The translations under genes were made by a program, and so were the position numbers. This document shows positions 1-6,974 of a DNA stretch of 22,036 nucleotides, one piece after another. The DNA lies in IMG/VR virus record IMGVR_UViG_3300004463_000253, positions 1 through 22,036 of that record. One strand, 5' to 3'. The notes under the pieces are model-generated. The model ran no database searches and was not told where the DNA came from. It was given only the letters and a program-made list of their open reading frames with translations. Positions within the stretch are counted from its first letter, which is position 1, and each line of letters opens with the position of its first letter. Origin of the DNA: a virus.

Positions 1-2262
1 AATCTCGGCAACATCGACAAAGAGACCGACCCGGCGGCGCAAGCGATCAAACGGCTGGGCTTGAGCCTCAACGATCTGCGCAACTCGACCCCCGACGACT
101 TCATCAAAAAAGTTACCGACGCTCTGGGGAGGATCGAGAATCCGTTAGAGCGCAACACGGTGATGTTCAATCTGCTCGGCAAGTCGGCCAAGGAGCTTGG
201 CCCCGCGCTCGCTGCGTTGGCTGGCAACTTCGACCAACTAAAGCGCTCCGGGCTAACTGCCGCCGATGTCAAAGCGCTTGACGATGTCGGCGACGCGCTG
301 ACGCGGCTCAAAAATCAAGCGCTCTTGCTCGGCGCCGAGGGCGTCGCCGGTATCCTGCGCTTTTTCGGCGCGCTGCGCGATGCGCCGAAGGTGGCGGCCC
401 AACTCGCCGATGCCACCAAGAAATTTGCCCAACTGAGCGGCATCCCGGAAGGCCGCGTCGAGGGCATGACCAGCAAAGAGATCATCGGCGCTGGGGAAAA
501 GCCCGGCTTCGGCATCAACCCGCAGGCGCTGCGACAGGCGCGCGATGGCGTGCTTGATTTACGCGAGGAGTTCAATCGGCTGAATGCCGTCAACGTCGTC
601 AAACCCCAAGCCGTCTTCAAGGGCATCAGCGACGGCGCCAAGAAGGCCAAAGACGATGTTAAGAACTTGGTCGACGGCTTTCTCGACAGCCTAGAAAAGC
701 AGCTGGGCCAGATCGAGAACAAAAAGATCGAGCTACGCTTCGGCGCCGACTTCGCGCTAGGCGCCGAACTTAATAAACAGTTCGAAGACTTCAAGGACAA
801 GCTACGCGAAAAGCAGTTGCCGATTCCCAAGGGGCTCGATGAGTTTTTCAAATCGTTAAAGGATCGCATCGTCGCCAGCAACGATGAGCTAAAGCGCATG
901 CAGTTCGAGCTCGCGCGGCTCGACGATATCGGCAAGGCGTTCGACCAGGACTCGCAGGAGTGGGGCAAGGCTATCGAGGAGAACGCCAAAAACGCTGCCG
1001 AAGCTCTCGCCAAGCTGGAGCCGGCGTTTAGCGACCTGCAGAAACAGATGGCGATTGACATCCTGCCGACGATCGACCAGCAGGACGCGGCAAGGGCCAA
1101 CCAGGAATTTGAATCAAGGATCAAGGTCATCAATGAATGGCGCGACGCCGCGATCCGCGACGGCCAGGACGTCGCCACCGTCAATGCCGAGGCCGCGCAA
1201 GCCACCGCCGACGCCTGGGTCACTACATATGACAAGATCAAGGAAAAGAGCGACGAAACCTCGGAGTTTATCCGCACCGCATTCGAGCGCGGCTTTGGCG
1301 CCGTCAGCGATGCGTTAGAGGAATTTCTCAACGAAGGCTTCACCAGCTTCGAGGACTTCGGCAAGAAGATTCTGCGCACGATCAATAAGCTACTCGCCGA
1401 CCAAATCACGCTGGGACTCAAAGATCTGCTACTCGGCGAGGACTTCGGCAAGAAGGGCGCCGGTGTTGGCGGCGTGCTGGGTGATCTCTTCGGCGGGCTC
1501 TTCGGGTCGTCAAAGAAGGCTTCGCGTCAACTGCCTGGCACCACAGGTGAGGACACCAAGGACGCCCAGGAGGGGCAGATCCTGCGCGACGCGGCCACGG
1601 CGATCACGGCGCAAGGGACAACTGCTGAGGCAACGATTCAAGCCCTGTCAACGACGGCGACCGCGGCGATTCAGACCGAGTCAGTGATGGGCCAAACGGC
1701 AATCCAGACGACCGGCGCCACGGCCCAGGCCGGCATTCAGGCGGTGCTATCGGCGGCGCTCGCCGCGATCGAAGGCGCATCGGCGGCTGGCAAAGGTTCC
1801 AGCAGCAGCGAAGGCGGCATGGATTTAGGGCCGTTGTTTTCGATGTTTCAGATCGGCGACGGCTCGGCCTCGGCAGGTGACGCCGGAATGTATTCCGAGG
1901 GCGGCGGGCTGGTCGGCGGCATGGGGTATCACGCCGGCGGCTTGGTCACGCCAGGCGGTGAACACGCGACTTTCCGGCGCCGGCTGCCGCGCTACCACGT
2001 CGGCGGCGAAGTCAACGCGGTCCTTCGATCCGGCGAGTACGTTGTCAACGATCGATCCGTCCGCCGCATCGGTTTACAAAACCTCGACTATATGAACAAC
2101 ACCGGCGCGATGCCGTCGGCCTGGCGCAATGGTGCGACTAGCGGGCGCGGCTCGACGGTCAACAATTTCAACATCTCGACGCCTGATGCCGGCAGTTTCC
2201 AGCGCAGCAAACGCGCGATTGCCGGGCAGATAGTGTCATCTCTGCGCCGCCTAAGAGATTAA
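1..2262 (+). CDS. Phage tail tape measure protein, 3' part (5' end outside window)
   Basis: The frame is open from base 1, so the true start lies upstream; 753 residues are visible. Tape measure proteins span the tail tube, set its length and are ejected during infection. The visible N-terminal part has the family pattern of a helical stretch with a conserved 'LLGKSAKEL' segment (compare LFGKSG in relatives). A long charged, helix-forming region (about residues 220-420) and an Ala/Thr/Gln-rich region (about 540-600) follow. The C-terminus has several GG-L/V-x-GG boxes ending in 'LRSGEYVVNDRSVRRIG', the typical GE-(Y/F)-V-V-N end of lambda-like and GTA-like tape measures. I see no cysteine in it. 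It is followed one base later by the DUF2460 gene, the usual neighbour. Family call secure; exact subfamily not. Confidence 0.87.
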   Translation, partial: NLGNIDKETDPAAQAIKRLGLSLNDLRNSTPDDFIKKVTDALGRIENPLERNTVMFNLLGKSAKELGPALAALAGNFDQLKRSGLTAADVKALDDVGDALTRLKNQALLLGAEGVAGILRFFGALRDAPKVAAQLADATKKFAQLSGIPEGRVEGMTSKEIIGAGEKPGFGINPQALRQARDGVLDLREEFNRLNAVNVVKPQAVFKGISDGAKKAKDDVKNLVDGFLDSLEKQLGQIENKKIELRFGADFALGAELNKQFEDFKDKLREKQLPIPKGLDEFFKSLKDRIVASNDELKRMQFELARLDDIGKAFDQDSQEWGKAIEENAKNAAEALAKLEPAFSDLQKQMAIDILPTIDQQDAARANQEFESRIKVINEWRDAAIRDGQDVATVNAEAAQATADAWVTTYDKIKEKSDETSEFIRTAFERGFGAVSDALEEFLNEGFTSFEDFGKKILRTINKLLADQITLGLKDLLLGEDFGKKGAGVGGVLGDLFGGLFGSSKKASRQLPGTTGEDTKDAQEGQILRDAATAITAQGTTAEATIQALSTTATAAIQTESVMGQTAIQTTGATAQAGIQAVLSAALAAIEGASAAGKGSSSSEGGMDLGPLFSMFQIGDGSASAGDAGMYSEGGGLVGGMGYHAGGLVTPGGEHATFRRRLPRYHVGGEVNAVLRSGEYVVNDRSVRRIGLQNLDYMNNTGAMPSAWRNGATSGRGSTVNNFNISTPDAGSFQRSKRAIAGQIVSSLRRLRD

Positions 2263-2263
2263 A

Positions 2264-3169
2264 ATGTTTTACGATGATATCAATTTCCCGACTGATATTA
2301 GTTTTAACAGTCCAGGCGGCCCAGCGTTTTTAACGGCTATCGCCAAAGTTCCTTCGGGTCATCATCAGGCAGATATTCGGCGCGACACACCACTTTGCCA
2401 ATGGGATGTTGGTTACGGCGCCCGCACCATCGGTAAAATTTACGATCTTTATAAATTGTTCATGGTCGTGCGCGGCCAAGGCCATATGTTTCTGTTCAAA
2501 TATTGGCTCGACTACACCAGCCAGGACGGCGCGCAAGACCCGACGGGCGTGACCGAGCTTGACCAAGTGATAGCCACCGCGACCGCGGGGCAAACTCAAT
2601 TCCAGTTGATTAAGACGTACAGCGTCGGCTCGGCCTCTCTGGTGAAAACAATCCACAAGCCCAAGGCGGGCACGCTCAAGGTCGCCGTCGACGGCACGCC
2701 GGAATTATCGGGCTGGACGATGGATGCGGCAACCGGAATCATTACCCGATCATCGGGCTTGACCGGCGGCGAAGTGGTTACTGCCGGTTATGAGTATTAC
2801 CATCCCGTCCGTTTTTCGTCGGATGATTTCGATCCTTCGTTTATCGCTTGGCAGGCTGGCGAAGCATCGGTCCAAGTCGAGGAGGTGAGGATCAGTGCAT
2901 CAACCCCGCAGGCCGCTGGCTTTGGCACGTTCATGTCCGAAGTGCCGGCGGGCGTGCGCGACGGCGTCAACGTAACTTTTACTCTGTCGCAAGACCCAGA
3001 CCCGGACTCGATTGTGCTGTTTTGCTTTGGCGGCTTGGCAATCGAGAAAGTCGCGTCGAGTCCTGGTCAGTTGGAATACACGCTCTCGGGAACTGGCAAC
3101 CGGACTATCACGATGGGCCTGGGGCCAACGACCGGATATCCGTTCCGGGCGCATTACGTTACCGCGTAG
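2264..3169 (+). CDS. DUF2460 / TIGR02217 family distal tail protein (GTA g12-like)
   Basis: The N-terminus 'MFYDDINFPTDISFNSPGGP' followed by 'CQWDVGYG', 'L..LYKLFMVVRGQGHMFLFKYW' and 'YYHPVRFSSDDFD' is diagnostic of the TIGR02217/DUF2460 family. In Rhodobacter GTA the homologue (g12) forms the distal tail ring between tube and hub. The usual length is about 210 residues; this one is 301 because an extra domain of about 85 residues (217-301) follows the normal end near 'EEVRI'. That extra domain carries 'DGVNVTFTL' and resembles the small protein encoded next. The start overlaps nothing and lies one base after the tape measure stop, with an AAGAGA-like ribosome site. Family assignment is strong; the role is taken from GTA homologues. 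Confidence 0.9.
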   Translation: MFYDDINFPTDISFNSPGGPAFLTAIAKVPSGHHQADIRRDTPLCQWDVGYGARTIGKIYDLYKLFMVVRGQGHMFLFKYWLDYTSQDGAQDPTGVTELDQVIATATAGQTQFQLIKTYSVGSASLVKTIHKPKAGTLKVAVDGTPELSGWTMDAATGIITRSSGLTGGEVVTAGYEYYHPVRFSSDDFDPSFIAWQAGEASVQVEEVRISASTPQAAGFGTFMSEVPAGVRDGVNVTFTLSQDPDPDSIVLFCFGGLAIEKVASSPGQLEYTLSGTGNRTITMGLGPTTGYPFRAHYVTA

Positions 3170-3179
3170 AGCAGAGAAG

Positions 3180-3419
3180 ATGCCGTGGAAAAAAGAACAG
3201 TTGAGCGGAACTCTGGACGGTATCAACAAGGATTTCACCGTAACTGAGACGCCGCTGGTGGAGAGCCTGATGATTTTCTTCCCAGCCAATTATTGCGAAT
3301 CGGCGGTCATCGGCCAGCCGCAAGAGAGGCAATACCGAATCAGCGGCACGACGATAACTTTCGCAGTGGCCCCAAGCGGACAACGCCCATGGGCGCGTTA
3401 TTTCTACTATGAGGCGTAA
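3180..3419 (+). CDS. Small phage protein, probable copy of the DUF2460 C-terminal extension
   Basis: A 79-residue protein starting at ATG 3180, just after an AGAGAAG stretch; the next gene starts directly after its stop (TAAATG). It has 'GTLDGINKDFTV..TPL.ESLMIFF', later 'QYRISGTTITFAV..SGQ.PWARYFYYEA'. This lines up with the last 80 or so residues of the upstream DUF2460 protein, which has 'GVRDGVNVTFTL..DPDPDSIVLF', then 'LEYTLSGTGNRTITM' and 'PFRAHYVTA'. Both look like small all-beta domains of the kind used as baseplate or fibre attachment modules. I infer a tandem duplication of that domain; function is not known. It could bridge the distal ring to the appendage proteins encoded next. 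Confidence 0.7.
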   Translation: MPWKKEQLSGTLDGINKDFTVTETPLVESLMIFFPANYCESAVIGQPQERQYRISGTTITFAVAPSGQRPWARYFYYEA

Positions 3420-5342
3420 ATGAAAAAACTCTTATTCTCACTCTTGACGCTACTCATCGCTCACAGCGCCGCGGCCCAACAGTACATAGACGACCGCATC
3501 ATTTCCCCAGCGATAACGCGTGACGCCGAGATAATCCCGACAGGCGAGACCAACGCAATTTGCATTTCCAACACCGGCACGACGACGCCGGCTATCACAC
3601 TCTGCTCGACGCTCGATCTCACTAGCAAGACTGTTCTTTTCAAGTTGCCCGAATACACGGTGGCAACTCTGCCGGCATCTCATCCGCTCGTAATCGTCAT
3701 AGATGGTAACAGCTCGACGGATTGCAGCGTCGGCAAAGCCGGGACGCGCGTTTTATGCCACTGGAATGGCTCAGCCTACGCATCCCTTGGCGGCGGCGGC
3801 GGTGGATCTCCAGGCGGAGCGGACACTCAGGTTCAATTCAATGACGGTGGCGCCGCGTTCGGTGGTGATGCCGGAATGGTGTTCAACAAGACAACGAACG
3901 TACTGACAGTTTCCGGCGATATTCTCATCGGCGCTCAAAGCGTCTGTCAAGAGAACGGCACCAACTGCCCAACGGCGGGAGCGGAAAGCGATCCGGTAGT
4001 CGGCGCAATCAACGGGATCGTCAAGGCCAATGGCGCGGGAACCATCAGCGCGGCCAGCGCGGGGACTGATTATGTCATACCGGCCGGCAATGTCGCGACG
4101 GCCTCGGCTCTAGCGGCTAACGGGGCCAATTGCAATGCGGGAGCCGGCGCGGCTGGTACGGATACCGCTGGGGCCGCGGAGAACTGTGTCGATTTTATGG
4201 AAGAGCCAGGCGGCAACGGTATCGTTGCGCGCACGGCGGCCAACACGTCGGCCAACAGGACGATCACCGGCACTGGTACTAATATCACCGTCACAAACGG
4301 CAACGGCGTTTCCGGTAATCCTACCCTCGATGTCGGCACCAATGTTGTGAAGCTCGACACGCCGGCAACATGGATACCGCCACTTGTGACCGTCGCCACT
4401 CTCCCGGCTACGCCATCGGACGGCCAAGAAGCTACGGTGACGGACGGCGCTACGGCTGGCGATTGTGAAACCGGCCTTGGCTCCACTCGCGTGCGCTGCG
4501 TTTATAATTCTACGGCTGTGGCATGGGAACCGGCCACGGCCTCGGCGGCAACACCAACGCTCGAAGCCGTAATGACGGCGGGCAACACAACCACCAAATG
4601 CACCGAGGCAGACCCTTGCCAGTTCGGCAATGGGACCGTCTACATCAACGTCTATGTGTCAGACGCTAACCAGATGGTCATCGAGCCTAGCGTTGCGGCT
4701 GACCGCTACTTCACTTGCATGACCAACCAAGTGTGCGGGTTTTACGATACCGAAGGGGCGGCGGCAATACTGACCATCGACCCCGACGCAGCCAGCCAGC
4801 TAGGCAAGTACACTTTCGGGACCGCCTACAAGCCGACAAAGACCGTGGACTTTCCTGCGGCGGCACTCACCACGGATACCGCACAATGCGCGTCACCGGC
4901 ATTGGCGACCATCAACAGCGGTGCTCCACGCTATACCATTATTTGCGCTGACAACGATGCCAGCAGTATCTACGGCGAAGTCGTTATGCCGGATGCTTGG
5001 GACGGAGGGACAGTTACCTTTACTCACCGTTACGTCCAGACGGCGGCAGACACTGGGGTGCTAAATGGGGATATTTCAACGGCATGTCGTTTAGCGACAT
5101 CAACTATAAATGCAACCTGGGGGTCCGAGGTTGCAATTGATGATGCCGCTGTTACAGGTTCAAACGCCATAGATATGACAACAAGCGGGGCCGTGACAGC
5201 GAATGGTACATGCACAGCGGGTGTGCCACGACTACTCCAGTTCCGTTACCAACTCGATGCCGCTGGCACAACCACTGCCGTTGCGACTTTACATCATCTA
5301 GGATTCACGATGCGCTATTCCGTGACTTCACTCTCAGATTGA
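3420..5342 (+). CDS. Putative secreted tail-appendage protein with Sec signal peptide and paired cysteines
   Basis: 640 residues. Residues 1-19 form a classic Sec signal peptide (two Lys, Leu/Phe-rich core, small-residue end 'HSAAA' before QQ). A Gly-rich linker near residue 125 leads into 'GGADTQVQFNDGG..FGGDAG' and 'NKTTNVLTVSGD', a segment I know from phage fibre proteins. Two segments repeat the pattern 'VATLPA...DG....DC..G...TRV.C.W/YN' (about 80-120 and 325-365). I count 18 cysteines, mostly as neighbouring pairs, consistent with disulfides formed outside the cytoplasm. The gene starts on ATG directly after the preceding stop with GAGG upstream. It sits inside the tail operon, so an adsorption fibre or a surface-exposed accessory protein is the best guess. 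No enzymatic motif seen. Confidence 0.72.
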   Translation: MKKLLFSLLTLLIAHSAAAQQYIDDRIISPAITRDAEIIPTGETNAICISNTGTTTPAITLCSTLDLTSKTVLFKLPEYTVATLPASHPLVIVIDGNSSTDCSVGKAGTRVLCHWNGSAYASLGGGGGGSPGGADTQVQFNDGGAAFGGDAGMVFNKTTNVLTVSGDILIGAQSVCQENGTNCPTAGAESDPVVGAINGIVKANGAGTISAASAGTDYVIPAGNVATASALAANGANCNAGAGAAGTDTAGAAENCVDFMEEPGGNGIVARTAANTSANRTITGTGTNITVTNGNGVSGNPTLDVGTNVVKLDTPATWIPPLVTVATLPATPSDGQEATVTDGATAGDCETGLGSTRVRCVYNSTAVAWEPATASAATPTLEAVMTAGNTTTKCTEADPCQFGNGTVYINVYVSDANQMVIEPSVAADRYFTCMTNQVCGFYDTEGAAAILTIDPDAASQLGKYTFGTAYKPTKTVDFPAAALTTDTAQCASPALATINSGAPRYTIICADNDASSIYGEVVMPDAWDGGTVTFTHRYVQTAADTGVLNGDISTACRLATSTINATWGSEVAIDDAAVTGSNAIDMTTSGAVTANGTCTAGVPRLLQFRYQLDAAGTTTAVATLHHLGFTMRYSVTSLSD

Positions 5343-5934
5343 AGGCATCATGCACAGACCACTTATAAGCATTCAATCTTGCAGACAGAACCTTCGGGGA
5401 CATTCCAAGTTTCGCCGCCCACTGGCTGAGTGTCATAGTCTCGTTTTGATATGTAATGCGTCGATTGCGGCGGGTATTATTTTGCTGCTCCAGGCGAGTT
5501 CCCCATTTACAATTAGCTTTGCAGTAGGATTTGTCATTATCAATTCTCTCTATGGAATGCGCCGGAGATGGCATTGGTCCCATGTCTCTAATGAAAGCCG
5601 CGAACTCTCGCCATTCTTCACTGACTGTAATACCTCTAGCTCCATAGTATTTATAGTCAGCGGAAAGTTTATTGAAGCAGCGTTGACGCATTCGTTTCCA
5701 CACATGATATTCCGGTGTTTTTCCGCTACGTCTGGAATTGCCATGTTTAAGCCTTTTGCAACCGCAATTGGTGCTTCGTCCATCGCGGAGGTTTTGTGTG
5801 GGAATATCCCTTATGGTTCCGCAGGTGCAAAGGCAAGTCCAATAGACCGTTCGCTTGGATTTATCGCTGCGCTTCAGAACGGTCCATTCACCAAAAACTT
5901 TATCAACCAAATTGTATTGGATAATTCCACTCAT
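5305..5934 (-). CDS. HNH-like free-standing homing endonuclease, copy A
   Basis: 209 residues, start chosen at ATG 5934 because family similarity begins there ('NLVDKVFGEWTVLKR'); the longer upstream frame is unlike the family. Order: N-terminal zinc-ribbon-like part with Cys34, 36, 38, 57 and 59; 'EYHVWKRMRQRCFN'; 'YYGARGITVSEEW' (96-108); 'RDMGPMPSPAHSIERIDNDKSYCKANCKWGTRLEQQNN' region (116-153), which resembles the HNH fold core of phage mobile endonucleases; then a C-terminal 'MTLSQWAAKLGMSP' DNA-binding-like segment. Such proteins nick or cut DNA and spread their own gene. It is antisense to the tail operon, visibly AT-richer (about 35% GC at 5881-5940), and overlaps the last 38 bases of the 640-residue gene. 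The family is recognised by eye; cleavage activity is inferred. Confidence 0.82.
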   Translation of the reverse strand: MSGIIQYNLVDKVFGEWTVLKRSDKSKRTVYWTCLCTCGTIRDIPTQNLRDGRSTNCGCKRLKHGNSRRSGKTPEYHVWKRMRQRCFNKLSADYKYYGARGITVSEEWREFAAFIRDMGPMPSPAHSIERIDNDKSYCKANCKWGTRLEQQNNTRRNRRITYQNETMTLSQWAAKLGMSPKVLSARLNAYKWSVHDAFNLRVKSRNSAS

Positions 5935-5983
5935 GGGTTTATTTCTAACACATGCTATCAGGAATGTCCAGCTTGAGCGACTA

Positions 5984-6967
5984 ATGAAAACCATACTTGC
6001 CGCACTTCTGTCGCTTTTACTTGCTACTCCCGTCCATGCCTTCCGCTTTGAGGTGGGCATGTTCAGCGGCAACGGTGCCGACAACCGCAATATATCCACC
6101 GTTGCATCGTTTGCTATCTCCGCCATGCTGATAAAGTGCAACGGCGCAACATATGCGCCAATGAAAACGTCTTCGATAGCTGGGGATGGCGCCGACGATT
6201 TAGGCGGTGGTGGGGGCATTGCCACCAATAAGATTCAATCTCTTGGCACTGGCACCTTTCAAGTTGGATCGAGCAGTACAACGAATGTTAGCGGCACGGA
6301 CAACTGCTTTTACGTTGCCTGGGGCGCCGACGCCAACAACGATCTGGCGGTGGGAACCTATGTCGGCGACGGAACAAACGACAGGAATATAGTTATAAGT
6401 CCAGCGTTTCAGCCCGGCGCGGTTATCATATTAGGGGAGATGGACGACTCGAATGTATGGCGTCTAAGCGCAATGGCTGGAGATGCGTCTTTGGATTTTG
6501 CTCTAGGCGGCGCAGGCACTAACGAAATCCAGGCATTCAACGCAAATGGTTTTCAAATCGGCACCGATATTCAGGTAAACGACGGCACAGGCGGCACCGT
6601 TGACTACTATCCGCTGTCCGTCAAAGATGTTGCCAATTACGCAACGTCGGGGACTTATACCGCTACTGGATCACCGTCCGACGGCTTGGAGATAACGGTC
6701 GGCTTTCAGCCCGATATGGTAATCGTCAAGAGCGATACGGCTGACGGCGTTGCTATTATTCGCACCTCCGCCATGACCGGCGATTTCGCCTGTCCGATCA
6801 CCAACGTCGCCTGCGGTGCAAACTTCATTCAGAGTTTCACGGCAACGGGCTTTACCATTGGCACCAGCGCCAGCGTACAAAGCGCCAGCGTCAAATACTG
6901 GTGGTGGGCGATAAGGACTCCGGTGTATTCAACAGCACGGCCAATTTCACCGATTATGTTTCAGTGA
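5984..6967 (+). CDS. Putative secreted appendage protein with three tandem ~100-residue repeats
   Basis: 327 residues from ATG 5984, chosen because a Sec signal peptide begins there (positive Lys2, Leu-rich core, 'TPVHA' cleavage end at about residue 19); the longer frame from 5855 lies inside the antisense endonuclease. The mature part has three repeats, each starting like 'VG(M/T)(F/Y).G.G...R.I', followed by 'F.P..VII', 'RLSAM.GD' and 'GF.IGT..' and ending in a 'Y..W/S.' strand (about residues 25-125, 126-222, 223-320). This repeat type occurs in phage receptor-binding or decoration proteins. Four cysteines in two pairs (about 54/109 and two close together near 277/284). The ribosome site is weak. 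Function: likely virion or cell-surface decoration; no catalytic motif. Confidence 0.68.
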   Translation: MKTILAALLSLLLATPVHAFRFEVGMFSGNGADNRNISTVASFAISAMLIKCNGATYAPMKTSSIAGDGADDLGGGGGIATNKIQSLGTGTFQVGSSSTTNVSGTDNCFYVAWGADANNDLAVGTYVGDGTNDRNIVISPAFQPGAVIILGEMDDSNVWRLSAMAGDASLDFALGGAGTNEIQAFNANGFQIGTDIQVNDGTGGTVDYYPLSVKDVANYATSGTYTATGSPSDGLEITVGFQPDMVIVKSDTADGVAIIRTSAMTGDFACPITNVACGANFIQSFTATGFTIGTSASVQSASVKYWWWAIRTPVYSTARPISPIMFQ

Positions 6968-6974
6968 GGTAAAG

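Noticed and set aside
315-1451. 378-codon open frame on the minus strand
   Set aside because: Lies opposite the tape measure gene, Ser/Leu/Ala-rich composition typical of a complement frame, no recognisable motif or ribosome site.
5350-5976. 208-codon plus-strand frame fitting neatly between two operon genes
   Set aside because: As a protein it shows no family features, while the minus strand clearly encodes an HNH-like endonuclease. Kept only as the open-frame observation.
5855-5983. 43-residue N-terminal extension of the 327-residue protein
   Set aside because: It lies within the antisense endonuclease gene and would bury the signal peptide that starts at 5984.
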